Shown: positions 35,585 through 44,806, counted from the stretch's first letter. The stretch: DNA of 64,000 nt from Methyloceanibacter caenitepidi (GCF_000828475.1 NZ_AP014648.1:248001-312000), one strand, 5' to 3'. Made by a program: numbers and translations. The notes: generated by a model from the letters alone, not told the origin.

Positions 35585-36508
35585 TTACACCCGCTCCAGC
35601 CGCATACGCCGCACGGCCCAAGCCCCGACGGCACCGAGCGCAGAGACGGGCCAGAGACCATTGGACCGCATCGCGCGGCCGGCCCAACGGCTCGCGTCGC
35701 TGACGTCGCCTCGCCGCAAAGAATCGGCGACACAGATGAGGGTGCACTGCGCATGCAGACGCTTCATGCTGCGCGCGGCGGCCGCTGACATTTGCGGCGT
35801 GCGGCCGAGCCAATCTTCGGCCATCTCGATCGACTCTTCCGCGATACGCCGGCGCGCTCCGATGCCGCCAATGGTGAGCGACCCGCCATGGGACCCGTAC
35901 GCGTAGACGACACCCTCGATTGGAGCGGCCGCCGCATCTGCGAGCGCCGCTCGCAACAGGAAGTCGCGGTCCGCCACGATCTTGTACCTTGTGTCGAACA
36001 AGCCGACTTGGTCGAACAATGCGCGACGGTAGAACCGCGCGTTCACGATGGGCACGCCGAGGAGCAGGTCCTGCGGATCGAGATTCCGGTTGTCGGCGTT
36101 GTCATAGCGCCGGATGACGGTGTCGCTGCTCGCCGCGCCCTCGAGTATGTCGGCGCCGCCGCACACCATCGCAGCTGCGGGGTCGGCGCTAAAGGCAGCA
36201 ACGGCCTTGCGGACGGCGTGCGGCCGATAGACATCATCGGAGTTGAGAAGGCCGACAATGGAGGCTTGCGCCCGTGCGATGCCCTTGTTCAGGGCGTCGT
36301 AGAGGCCATTATCGGGTTCGGAGACCACCGTGACCTCCGGGTAGCACTTGAGCAGATCGAGGGTCCCGTCCGTCGAGCCGCCGTCCATGACGAGGTGCTC
36401 GATACGTCCGTCGAAATCCTGATCGCGGACGCTCTCGACTGCGGCAGCAATCATGTCCGCGCGATTGAGACACGGCGTTACGATCGTGACGGCCGGCTGC
36501 GAAGTCAT
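35585..36508 (-). CDS. Glycosyltransferase family 2
   Basis: 307 residues; the ATG at 36508 has GGAGGG upstream. VTIVTPCLNRADMIAAAVESV, HLVMDGGSTDGT, VVSEPDNGLYDALNKGI and VGLLNSDDVYRPHA (D-x-D region) form the classic WcaA/WcaE-like GT2 core. RYKIVADRDFLLRAAL is the acceptor-side motif. The last 70 residues are mainly helical with a weakly hydrophobic tail. It is followed at 2 bases by another GT2 gene and preceded 31 bases upstream by a sulfotransferase gene, so sulfotransferase-GT2-GT2 is likely one operon. Confidence 0.9.
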   Translation of the reverse strand: MTSQPAVTIVTPCLNRADMIAAAVESVRDQDFDGRIEHLVMDGGSTDGTLDLLKCYPEVTVVSEPDNGLYDALNKGIARAQASIVGLLNSDDVYRPHAVRKAVAAFSADPAAAMVCGGADILEGAASSDTVIRRYDNADNRNLDPQDLLLGVPIVNARFYRRALFDQVGLFDTRYKIVADRDFLLRAALADAAAAPIEGVVYAYGSHGGSLTIGGIGARRRIAEESIEMAEDWLGRTPQMSAAAARSMKRLHAQCTLICVADSLRRGDVSDASRWAGRAMRSNGLWPVSALGAVGAWAVRRMRLERV

Positions 36509-36539
36509 CGCGCCCTCCAAAGCGGCCGGACGTCGGGCA

Positions 36540-37409
36540 TCAGCGTGCCCCACCCGGGCCCAATCCGAAGCGATACCGGACAATAAAGGGAAACGAGAGC
36601 ACCGTGGCGAGATATAGCAAGTGTCGCGGCATTTGCGTGCGCCACGCATCGTCCAGTCTCACGACGACCGTTTTCTCGTTCCGCATCGCGTTGCCGCCGA
36701 GCGAATGGTAATCGCCGATGCCGCTCTCGTGGGTCACTCCTTCTTGCGCGCCCTGCGGCAGTATGCCTTCAAGGGTACGTGGCGTGCCGAACCGCACAAA
36801 GTGATCGTACCGCAGCCGGATCATGTCAGGCGCGAACCAGAGTCCCTGCAGCTCGGCCGCGACGTTCGCCGCCTGCCAGACGAGCGACGTCTTTGCCGCC
36901 AGCAGAACGTCGCGCCAAACGCTCGGTTGGTCTCGCCGCGTCCGCCGGTCGCGAACGACCGACCAGACGACCGCGCGCGGATCCCTGACCAGGTGCACGA
37001 GATACAGCTTCACGGGCAGGGTTCTGCTGAGGAAGTGGGGGCGGAACGCGAGCAGCGCGGCCGTCTTGGAGGAGTCGACGATGGTCTGCTGCGTCGAGAC
37101 TTCGAGAATGGCGCGGAGCAGCGCCGCATGGTCATGCCGATTCGCCGGCCGGGGCGGCAGCTGGCGCAGCTCTTCAGGGACGGCGCCCCAAACGGGGCAC
37201 GCGGTCAATCTCGCGCCGCATGAGCAGCGGGACTTTGGTTTGGAAAGAAACAGCGGCGCCATGGCCACTTCGCCGACGTCCAGCGCCTGTCCGGTACTCG
37301 CAATGAGGCGACCCACCAAGGTCGATCCGCTGCGGCCATACCCCGCTACATAGACGAGCGTCCGTTGAGCCGTCCGCGCACTCTTGCCGTCGGATGTTTC
37401 TGGGGTCAT
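36540..37409 (-). CDS. PAPS-dependent sulfotransferase
   Basis: 289 residues. TLVYVAGYGRSGSTLVGRL has the 5'-phosphosulfate loop (YGRSGST), and LVHLVRDPRAVVWSVVRDR is the 3'-phosphate loop with Arg and the later Ser. VDSSKTAALLAFRPHFLS, with S-K, is common in bacterial and eukaryotic carbohydrate sulfotransferases. A C-rich segment (RCSCGARLTACPVWG) might bind a metal or form disulfides. It leads a probable operon with two GT2 genes, so the target is likely a sugar in the island's polymer. Confidence 0.88.
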   Translation of the reverse strand: MTPETSDGKSARTAQRTLVYVAGYGRSGSTLVGRLIASTGQALDVGEVAMAPLFLSKPKSRCSCGARLTACPVWGAVPEELRQLPPRPANRHDHAALLRAILEVSTQQTIVDSSKTAALLAFRPHFLSRTLPVKLYLVHLVRDPRAVVWSVVRDRRTRRDQPSVWRDVLLAAKTSLVWQAANVAAELQGLWFAPDMIRLRYDHFVRFGTPRTLEGILPQGAQEGVTHESGIGDYHSLGGNAMRNEKTVVVRLDDAWRTQMPRHLLYLATVLSFPFIVRYRFGLGPGGAR

Positions 37410-37567
37410 TCAGCCACAATATCCGGGATTGGCCGCAGCCCTCCCCCGGCTTTCGCGGTGACCGCCAAAGTCTCCGCCGTCTATTCGGATGTCAGTCATA
37501 GCGCGGCAATTCAGCAGACCGCCGCGCGCCGCGCAAGACGGCCTGGGCCGCAACGTCGAAGCCTCTG

Positions 37568-39493
37568 TCATTGGCGGCGCCAGGCCTCGAACATCAGCAC
37601 ATTCCAGAGGAAGTGCTGCCAGTTGCGCCGCCCGGAGAGGTGCTCGGCCCATTTGAGCCTGATCGGCTCCGGGTCGAGATATCCCGCCTGCGCCATCGGG
37701 CCCGGGTCGAGGAGATCCTCGGCCCACTCCTTGAGCGGCCCCCGGAGCCACGCGTCGATCGGAACGCCGAAGCCCATCTTGGGCCGCTCCACCAGCGATT
37801 TCGGGACGTATTTGTAGAGAAGCTGCCGCAGCAGCCATTTTCCCTGACCGCGCCTGATCTTGAGGTCGTCGGGCAGCTGCCACGCAAACGCGACCACGCG
37901 GTGGTCCAGGAGCGGCACGCGCGCCTCCAGCGATACCGCCATCGAGGCGCGGTCGACCTTCGTCAGAACGTCGTCCGGGAGGTAGGTCACCATGTCGGCG
38001 TACTGCATCCAAGCCAGCTCGTTCTTGAAGCGGCTGCGCACCTCTTTGGCGAACGGGGCCGGCTCGGGCCGGCGAGCGCCCTGGACCAGCGACCACGCCT
38101 CCGCCCAAGGGGAAACCAAAACCGGGTAGTAGTCGTCTGCGTCCGCGCCCAGAACGGCCGCAAGCTTGTGCAGCTTGTCGCCCGGCTGCCGGGGCCGCAG
38201 CCCCGACGGGACGGCTGAGAACAGGGCGTCCCACGTCTGCGGCGACGCCGACGCCAGCAGCCGGGAAACGGCACTGGGCAGAGGTCCGGGCAAATGCCGC
38301 AGCGCCTGCACGGCGCGAAGGCCCTGAGCGTAGCGATTGTAGCCCGCGAACAACTCGTCGCCCCCGTCGCCCGAGAGCGCCACCGTGACGTGCTTCCGCG
38401 TCATCTCCGAGACGAGATAGGTGGGAATTTGGGAGACATCGGCAAAAGGCTCGTCGAAGATTTCGGGCAGCTTCGGCACGACGCTTTGCGCTTCGGCGGC
38501 GCTCACATAGAGCTCCGTGTGATCGGTGCCGAGATGCTCCGCCACCGCTTTCGCTGCGTCGGCCTCGTTGTAGGACTGCTCGTGGAACCCTATCGAGAAA
38601 CTCCGCACCGGCTCTCGCGCGTTCGCCTGCATGAGCGCCGCCACGGTCGATGAGTCGATGCCCCCGGACAGGAACACCCCGAGCGGCACGTCGGCGACCA
38701 TGCGCCGCGTCACCGCATCGGTTAGAAGCGCCTCGAGCTGACCGACCGCCTCGGTCTCGTCCGCCTTCAGGGGTAGGGATTGCCCGCGCTCCGCCACATC
38801 GAGCGCAGACCAGTATCTGTGGCTTCGCACGACGCCGTCGGCCCGGACTTCAAGCATGGAGCCCGGTTCCAACTTGGAGATGCCCCGATAGATGGAGGCC
38901 GGCGCGGGCACATAGCCGGTGCACAGATAGGCCGCGAGCGCGTCGCGATCGATCTCGGAAGGAAACCCCGGCAGCGGCGCGAAGGCTTTCAACTCCGACG
39001 CAAACGCGACGCGGCCCTCGAGCCGTCCCCAGTAGAGGGGCTTGATGCCGAGACGGTCGCGGACAAGCGTCAGCACGCGCTCTTTGCGGTCGAAGACCGC
39101 GAAGGCGAACATGCCGATCAGCCGCTCGACGGTCTCCGGCACGCCCCACGCCGCGAAGCCCTCGACGATCGCTTCCGTATCGGAATGACCGCGAAACAGG
39201 TGCCCCTCCTGTTCGAGATCGGCGCGCAGCTCGCCTGCGTTGTAGACCTCGCCGTTGTAGGACAGCACGTAGCGCCCCGACGCTGACGCCATGGGCTGCG
39301 CGCCTGCCGCGCTGAGATCGATGATGGAGAGCCGGGCGTGGCCCAGGGCAACCCCGGCCTCAGGCTCCGTCCAGACCCCGCTTGCGTCGGGCCCGCGATG
39401 CCGCAGCAAACACACCATGTTTTCCGCGAGCCCCTCCAGCGCATCGCCTGTGGAGCGCCGTTCGGGGTCGAGCAGCCCGGCAATACCGCACAT
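37568..39493 (-). CDS. asnB: Asparagine synthetase (glutamine-hydrolysing)
   Basis: 641 residues. The Cys2 nucleophile is intact (MCGIAGLLDPE), with LRHRGPDASG and LSYNGEVYNAGELR in the class II amidotransferase half (about 1-210). The synthetase half has the PP-loop VFLSGGIDSSTVAALM and VALSGDGGDELFAGYNRY. Such AsnB paralogues are frequent in surface-polysaccharide loci, where they may amidate a uronic acid or other carboxylate; true asparagine synthesis is equally possible from sequence. It lies about 160 bases upstream of the sulfotransferase gene, same strand. Confidence 0.93.
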   Translation of the reverse strand: MCGIAGLLDPERRSTGDALEGLAENMVCLLRHRGPDASGVWTEPEAGVALGHARLSIIDLSAAGAQPMASASGRYVLSYNGEVYNAGELRADLEQEGHLFRGHSDTEAIVEGFAAWGVPETVERLIGMFAFAVFDRKERVLTLVRDRLGIKPLYWGRLEGRVAFASELKAFAPLPGFPSEIDRDALAAYLCTGYVPAPASIYRGISKLEPGSMLEVRADGVVRSHRYWSALDVAERGQSLPLKADETEAVGQLEALLTDAVTRRMVADVPLGVFLSGGIDSSTVAALMQANAREPVRSFSIGFHEQSYNEADAAKAVAEHLGTDHTELYVSAAEAQSVVPKLPEIFDEPFADVSQIPTYLVSEMTRKHVTVALSGDGGDELFAGYNRYAQGLRAVQALRHLPGPLPSAVSRLLASASPQTWDALFSAVPSGLRPRQPGDKLHKLAAVLGADADDYYPVLVSPWAEAWSLVQGARRPEPAPFAKEVRSRFKNELAWMQYADMVTYLPDDVLTKVDRASMAVSLEARVPLLDHRVVAFAWQLPDDLKIRRGQGKWLLRQLLYKYVPKSLVERPKMGFGVPIDAWLRGPLKEWAEDLLDPGPMAQAGYLDPEPIRLKWAEHLSGRRNWQHFLWNVLMFEAWRRQ

Positions 39494-39703
39494 CTAGGAG
39501 ACCCAAGGCATGGAGCGTGGCGAGGATGGCATCATGAATCGAGAGACGGCATCGGGGCGGTCCGGTTGTCAAGACGTAGTGGTACAAGGAGCGCCGTTGC
39601 ACTCATCCGAAGAGCAGCACATGCGTCGCGCGACGAGACGATCATGAAGGCAACCTTTGGTACTTGAGCTAAGGTCAAACGGTAAGCAGGGAAACGCCGC
39701 CGG

Positions 39704-40951
39704 ATGAAAATCCTAATCGACTGCTCCAACTACTTCTCGCAGTGGTCGAATATCGGGGATATCGCGCTGTATCAGGTCGCCGGGAGGCGACTGTCGGAGC
39801 TGTTTCCCACCGCCGAGATCAGGGTTTTAACAGACGACCCCGACCTCATCATTCGGCACTGCTCGCCTCTGATGCCAATTTCGCACGGCGCCGCTCATTC
39901 TCGAGAGTGGTTCGCAGCAGGCGATCCTTCACGATGGCCGATCGACGGTCTCTGGCCGCTGAGGCGAACGGCACTAACCGCCGCTCGCCAGGTAAACACG
40001 CCCGGTATTCTATGTGGGCGCACCAAGGAACTGTGGGACCTACCGCGCGCAGAGGCATACTTCGAGGCACTCCGATCCAGTGATCTCGTGCTTTTGTCGG
40101 GGGGAGGTTACTTCACCGACAGCTTCGCGCGTCATGCTCGCGGTCTCCTCGATACGCTGGCGGGCGCGCAGCGACTTGGACGTCCTACGGCCATCATGTC
40201 CCCGGGCTTCGAACCCTTTGGACGCGAGCTCGCCCCCAAGGCACGGGACGTCTTGGCCAACGTGGATCTCATCGGCTGCAGGGACCCGCGGACTTCGCCG
40301 AAAGTTCTTAGATCATTAGGTGTCGCCGAGGAGCGGATCCACATGACCGGGGATGACGCCCTCGAGATTGCGCTCGAAGGCGAGAGGGCGGAACGGCCGA
40401 ATGCCATCGGTTTCGGAATTCGTGTCATAAAATACGCCAACGTAAATGACGAAGTGGCACACGGCATCGGGACGGCGATTGCCGACGTTTCTTCGCATTT
40501 TGACGCGCCGGTCGTGCGGCTCCCTGTCAACATAGTCGGCCCATCGGACTGGGACGCGATGGAGTCCGCGCTATCGGGGCTCGCTGTAAATCTGGACGAC
40601 GCCCCGATGCCGACGACGCCGGCCGAACTTAGTAATCGCGTGGGCCGGTGCCGTGTGGTGATAACCGGGGCTTTTCATGCTGCCGTATTTGCACTCGCTG
40701 CCGGGGTCCCGGTCGTTGCCTTCGCAGCATCGGACCATTATCGCCGCAAATTTTTGGGCCTTGCAGATCTGTTCGGGCGTGGCTGCGAGGTGATTGATTT
40801 CGCGGATGGCGTCCCCGCTAAACGACTGATCGAGGCCACGCGGCGTGCGTGGAATCAAGGCGACGATGTGCGTGCCGGGCTCCGCAACAAGGCAATTGAG
40901 TTAGTTAGAACTCAGCGCGCGTTTTGGGGGCGACTGCGTGAGCTGGTCTAA
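39704..40951 (+). CDS. Polysaccharide pyruvyl transferase family protein
   Basis: 415 residues. KILIDCSNYFSQWSNIGDIAL at the N-terminus and LVLLSGGGYFTDSF resemble the G-N-x-G-D and G-G-G blocks of CsaB/WcaK-type enzymes. GCRDPRTSPKVLRSLGV and HMTGDDALEI correspond to the conserved R-D-x-x-S-x-x-x-L and D-x-A region, and VVITGAFHAAVFALAAGVPVVAF is the donor-site strand with His. The enzyme would attach a pyruvate ketal from PEP to a sugar hydroxyl pair. The ATG at 39704 follows a CAGGGAAAC ribosome site. It stands alone between asnB and the kinase-like gene. Confidence 0.82.
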   Translation: MKILIDCSNYFSQWSNIGDIALYQVAGRRLSELFPTAEIRVLTDDPDLIIRHCSPLMPISHGAAHSREWFAAGDPSRWPIDGLWPLRRTALTAARQVNTPGILCGRTKELWDLPRAEAYFEALRSSDLVLLSGGGYFTDSFARHARGLLDTLAGAQRLGRPTAIMSPGFEPFGRELAPKARDVLANVDLIGCRDPRTSPKVLRSLGVAEERIHMTGDDALEIALEGERAERPNAIGFGIRVIKYANVNDEVAHGIGTAIADVSSHFDAPVVRLPVNIVGPSDWDAMESALSGLAVNLDDAPMPTTPAELSNRVGRCRVVITGAFHAAVFALAAGVPVVAFAASDHYRRKFLGLADLFGRGCEVIDFADGVPAKRLIEATRRAWNQGDDVRAGLRNKAIELVRTQRAFWGRLRELV

Positions 40952-41118
40952 GAGGCTCGGTGAGGCTGCACAAATGCCGGTCCGGCACTCGCACCGGGCG
41001 CATGGTGGTCCACCCTACTGAGGTCAGGCCAAATTACGTGTAAACGAGATGTATCGCGCATTTCACATTCAGGCGGCACGCAGGCCGGCGATGCGATTGC
41101 GGCGGAGCGGCATGCGCC

Positions 41119-42996
41119 TTAATCCTGTGATCCGTTGGGCTCTGCCTGGTCCTGCTGCGATTTGAGAACCTCTACGATGTCGCCGAGGTCCGTCGTGCGG
41201 CGGCTCGGCTCCGCCGCCGTCATACCGCGCACCAGATCGCCGATGTCGCGCGGCATCTGGTCCTCGCCGTCGCGCTTCCAGAGACGCCCCAAGTTCGCGC
41301 GCGCCGGCACGCGTCCGCCCCATAGCTCGGCGATCATCTGCCCGAGGGCGTAGATGTCGGCGCTCGTGTCGACGTCCCCGCCGGCCACCTGCTCCGGGGC
41401 GACGTACGGAGGCACGCCTGGATACCCGGCAACGCCGGGTGCCGCGGCGACGGGCGCCAACCCCAACTCGATCAGCACCGGAAGCTCGCGGCCCTGGTTG
41501 TCGCGCCCGACGACCACGTGGTCGGGGGTCAAGTCGCGGTGCACGATATCGCGGCGGTGCAGCACGCTGAGCGCCCCGGCGGTGTCGGCCAGAAGCGAGA
41601 GCATGCGCGACGGGTCAGTTCCCGCTGCGTAGAGGTCGCGAAGGGTCGGGCCTTCCGGCCGAAGCTGCAGCGTGTAGAGCAAGCCGTCCGGCGCGAGGCG
41701 CATGTCGCGGATCTTGGCGATCCGCGCATCGTGGAGCGTCGCGACCGTTGCGTAGGCGCGCCGCTCCCTGGACAGCACGGCCTCGCGCTCCTTCTCGCCG
41801 AGAGCGCTGAGATCCAGCGTCCTGAGGGAGACCTCTTCGCCGTCGTCCATACCCAACGCGAGCACGCTGTCACCGGCGCTCCCGTGGCCGAGCGGGCGGA
41901 GCTTCACGAACCGTAGCTCGCGTTCTCCGTCGAGCCCGATCAGGCTCTTCGAGCCGGCGAGGTCGAGGAGACGGTCGGCACCCGCGCGCCGCAGAATTTC
42001 CGTGCGCAGCTCGCCCGCCACCTTGAGCTTCCCGTGTAGCGCCGCCCGCAGCGCGCAACCGAGCGCCCCCAAGGCGCCGGTAACGTCGCCTCGCTTCAGG
42101 AGCGCGTTGGCGAGCGCGCGGCAGGCGACAACGATGCGCGCCGCAGCATCTTGCTCCGTATACTGTGCAACGAGAAGCTTCAAACTCTCAACGGCGGATT
42201 CCCCGGCGCGAACCTCCTGCAGCTCCGTCACCGCCTCGACGAACTCGGAGTGGTCTATCGCCGTAACGTCCTCGGGCAGGAAATTCTCGGCCACCAGCAG
42301 CCCACCCTCCGCCTCGTCGTGACGTCCGAGCCCCGCGCTCGCGCGGGCGGCCTCGATCTGCGTCAGGAAACGCAGGCGCCTGTCGTCTTCACTCAAAGTC
42401 GCGTGGGAGACCTTGACGTGGGCGGGAACCTCCTCGTGCCGACCGAGCGCGTTCAGCGCCTGTACGAGACTGATACGAGCGTCGTGGACGGCGTAGTCGG
42501 GGACTTTGAGGGTGTCGTTGCCCTTGAGAAGAAACTCGAAAAGAAGTGCGCCGTTCTCGAAGCGCCGCGCCTGCAGCTCGCTCTGCGCGACATCGGCGAC
42601 GAGCCGCACGATCTCGTCGGGTGTGCCGCCGATTGCGGTGAAGGTCAGCGCGGTGATCAGTTCGTCCCGAGCCAGACGTTCGTCGCCCGAGGCCGCATAG
42701 ATAGCGGACATCGCGCGCGCGACGTTGCCCAACTCGCGGTAATTTGGCGGCGACAACTTCGCGGCGAGCCCCCGCGCGTCGCCGAGTTCCTTGAGCGCAT
42801 CGGCGTCGCGGCCCATCTGGCTGTAGACGACGCCCAGCATGCGATGGGCGCGCGGACGCTCAGCGCTATCGCGCGGGAAGCCCAAGAGACGCGTCGCAAG
42901 CTCCGACAGCAACGAATCGGGCGACGCCTGACGCCGCTCGACGGTTTCCTCCAGAGCGTCCAGAGCCGCGATCAGATCCTTCGACTTTTCGGTCAT
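41119..42996 (-). CDS. TPR-like protein with degenerate protein kinase domain
   Basis: 625 residues. About 30-335 is all-helical with repeated A/L patterns (LGVVYSQMGRDADALKELGDA, LVQALNALGRHEE) typical of TPR-like repeats. About 360-605 has a Ser/Thr-kinase fold: the glycine loop LGHGSAGDS, VHRDLTPDH, PPYVAPEQ and SADIYALGQMIAELW. Key residues are altered: the ATP lysine is Arg (VSLR, about 392), the Mg-binding Asn after HRD is His (493), the lysine of HRDLK is Thr, and DFG reads ELG (510-512). It is therefore probably a pseudokinase or a very atypical kinase. No membrane helix is seen. It lies between the pyruvyl transferase and flippase genes, so a regulatory or scaffolding role in polymer synthesis is possible. 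Confidence 0.82.
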   Translation of the reverse strand: MTEKSKDLIAALDALEETVERRQASPDSLLSELATRLLGFPRDSAERPRAHRMLGVVYSQMGRDADALKELGDARGLAAKLSPPNYRELGNVARAMSAIYAASGDERLARDELITALTFTAIGGTPDEIVRLVADVAQSELQARRFENGALLFEFLLKGNDTLKVPDYAVHDARISLVQALNALGRHEEVPAHVKVSHATLSEDDRRLRFLTQIEAARASAGLGRHDEAEGGLLVAENFLPEDVTAIDHSEFVEAVTELQEVRAGESAVESLKLLVAQYTEQDAAARIVVACRALANALLKRGDVTGALGALGCALRAALHGKLKVAGELRTEILRRAGADRLLDLAGSKSLIGLDGERELRFVKLRPLGHGSAGDSVLALGMDDGEEVSLRTLDLSALGEKEREAVLSRERRAYATVATLHDARIAKIRDMRLAPDGLLYTLQLRPEGPTLRDLYAAGTDPSRMLSLLADTAGALSVLHRRDIVHRDLTPDHVVVGRDNQGRELPVLIELGLAPVAAAPGVAGYPGVPPYVAPEQVAGGDVDTSADIYALGQMIAELWGGRVPARANLGRLWKRDGEDQMPRDIGDLVRGMTAAEPSRRTTDLGDIVEVLKSQQDQAEPNGSQD

Positions 42997-43227
42997 ACGG
43001 CAACACCCCCCGCCAACGCCGTGGACGGAGTGTCGTCGGCAAGTCGTCGGAAAGCAAGTTTCGGCACATATGTGTCCAACAGTCCGCCCGGTCGCTCAAG
43101 TCTGTTTTTCAAGTTCATTGATCGCGATCCATCTGTTGCGCTAGGGTCGCGGCGCGAAGAACTGGTGTCCGCCGTGTTGCGGCGCAAGACAATCCCAACA
43201 AGACAAACCCGAAACGAGTGCACATTC

Positions 43228-43383
43228 ATGCCCCTATCCTTCGGCGCCTTCGGCAAAGCCGTCGCGATCTTCGTGGTCGCCGCGTTCATTCTGTGGCTTA
43301 TCTTCACCTACATGTTCGCCAGCGAGGAAGCCGCCGTGGAAGCCGAGCAAATCGGCGCGCTCCCGGCGGCGGCGCTTACCTAG
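43228..43383 (+). CDS. Possible small single-pass membrane protein
   Basis: 51 residues: MPLSFGAFGKAVAIFVVAAF, then a helix continuing into ILWLIFTYMFA, then an acidic, alanine-rich tail (EEAAVEAEQ). The helix and the codon pattern look real, but the ribosome site is weak and I know no homologue family. It is divergent from the pseudokinase gene and ends 14 bases before the stop of the flippase gene. Confidence 0.4.
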   Translation: MPLSFGAFGKAVAIFVVAAFILWLIFTYMFASEEAAVEAEQIGALPAAALT

Positions 43384-43406
43384 AGGGCAAAATTCTCCTA
43401 GAGGGC
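43379..43406. repeat. 10-base direct repeat at two convergent stops
   Basis: CCTAGAGGGC occurs at 43379-43388 and again at 43397-43406. The first copy contains the TAG stop of the small membrane protein gene; the second contains, on the minus strand, the TAG stop of the flippase gene. It could be a small duplication that supplied one of the two stops. Confidence 0.5.
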
Positions 43407-44735
43407 CTTCCGGCGCTCTCGCGCGGTACGCGACGCAAGATGCAGGACGTCGGTGCGCAGCCCGCTCACGCGCGATAGGACCACCGCGCAGGTGCCAAGC
43501 CACACCAGCGTCGCCACGGCCACGGCAAGCGCCGCCCCGACGACGCCCAAGGGCGGCACAAGCGCCAAATTAGCCAACGCGAGCACCACGAGGGCCGTAA
43601 CGGCGAGCGTTGCGTTCTGTCGCTGAGCGCCGATCACCGAAAGCAGCGCCACGTTTGGCCCGAAGAAGACACGGACCAGCTGGCACGCGAGCAGGATCAG
43701 GAGCGGCACCTTCGCGCCCGTGAACGCCGGTCCGAACAACGATAAAATTGTCTCACCCCAGAGCGCGACCACGACGAGTGCGCCGAGCGTCGCCACGAGC
43801 GGGAACAAGATCGCCTTCAGCACGATGGCGTCGATGGCGTCGTGCTCCTTGCGCGCATGGGCGTCGGCGAGGTCGGGCACCGTCACCTGATGGGCGACCT
43901 GGACCGCGAAACCAACGAGGAGCGCCAGCTTGAGGCAAAGTCCGACGATGGCCGTGTCCGCGCTGGAGAGAAGCGGCGTCACCAGGAGAATGTCCACATC
44001 GGCGAAAAAGAACGTGTACAGCGCAACCAGGATCAGCGGCGGCGCCTCGCGGCGCCAGATCCGCACGTAGCGCGGCGGGGCCTGTGTCGCGGGTCGGCTC
44101 ACGGCGGGGACCGCCCTCGCTAGCAGCAGATATTGCGCCAGCGCGAGGGCGACGAAGATGACCGTCAGAAGACTGGTCGCGATCGCGGCGGTCAGCGGCG
44201 CGCCCAGCTCGACCAACAGCAGCAGACAGGCCAACAGAATGAATGGCCGGATGCACGTATCCGGAAGATAGGCCAACCCGAATTTTCGGAAGGCAGCCGC
44301 AAGCGCGCCGTTGAACCGCAGCGCCGCGTTCGCCGGGATCGCGAGAGCGGCGGCGGCCGTCGCAAGCTTGGCCTCCGTGCTCAGCCCCGGCCACATCGCC
44401 GCGAAGACCAGCACGGCAGCGGTGGCGACGGCGGCGCACAGCCTCGTCGCCGTCCTGGCATGGATGACGAAGGCCGAAAGCAGCCCGTACTGGTTCTTTT
44501 CCCGGAAGCGCGACACGAAGCGCGACGCGATCCCCGGATAGCCGAGTGCGGCGACGACCCCCATGACGGCGGCGAGGCTGGTGACGGAGTAGAACAGCCC
44601 AAGCGCCGAGGCGTGGAGCGCGCGCGCCAGCAGGATCTGCGTGGCGAAGCCCGCCGCCGCGCCGGCAATCCGCGCGAGCGAAAGAAGCGACGACGTCGAT
44701 ACGAACGGCTTCAGGTGCCGGTGCAAGAACGCCAT
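43398..44735 (-). CDS. Wzx-like oligosaccharide flippase (MATE/MOP superfamily)
   Basis: 445 residues with about 12-14 hydrophobic helices, e.g. ATQILLARALHASALGLFYS, ALAIPANAALRFNGALAAAF, FFFADVDILLVTPLLSSADT and VVGAALAVAVATLVWLGTC. The first-helix pattern SLLSLARIAGAAAGFATQ and the D-I-x-L-V block are typical of polysaccharide-biosynthesis/Wzx proteins that flip undecaprenyl-linked units. The ATG at 44735 has AGGGAAGG upstream; in-frame ATGs at 44795 and 45035 are unlikely. The aat-like gene lies just upstream on the same strand. A flippase alongside an ABC exporter suggests two different export routes or products. Confidence 0.88.
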   Translation of the reverse strand: MAFLHRHLKPFVSTSSLLSLARIAGAAAGFATQILLARALHASALGLFYSVTSLAAVMGVVAALGYPGIASRFVSRFREKNQYGLLSAFVIHARTATRLCAAVATAAVLVFAAMWPGLSTEAKLATAAAALAIPANAALRFNGALAAAFRKFGLAYLPDTCIRPFILLACLLLLVELGAPLTAAIATSLLTVIFVALALAQYLLLARAVPAVSRPATQAPPRYVRIWRREAPPLILVALYTFFFADVDILLVTPLLSSADTAIVGLCLKLALLVGFAVQVAHQVTVPDLADAHARKEHDAIDAIVLKAILFPLVATLGALVVVALWGETILSLFGPAFTGAKVPLLILLACQLVRVFFGPNVALLSVIGAQRQNATLAVTALVVLALANLALVPPLGVVGAALAVAVATLVWLGTCAVVLSRVSGLRTDVLHLASRTARERRKAL

Positions 44736-44806
44736 CCAATCACCTTCCCTCGCAGCGCCCCCGGAGACGTCGGGCCGTTCGGTCGAATATTGCATCCGCG
44801 CTGCAC

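Noticed and set aside
40975..40987. Palindrome TGCCGGTCCGGCA after the pyruvyl transferase gene as terminator
   Set aside because: A one-base centre cannot form a stable loop and no T-tract follows.
42151..43227. Upstream part of a plus-strand frame leading into the small membrane protein
   Set aside because: It lies antisense to the pseudokinase gene and lacks motifs; only the last 51 codons after 43228 look like protein.
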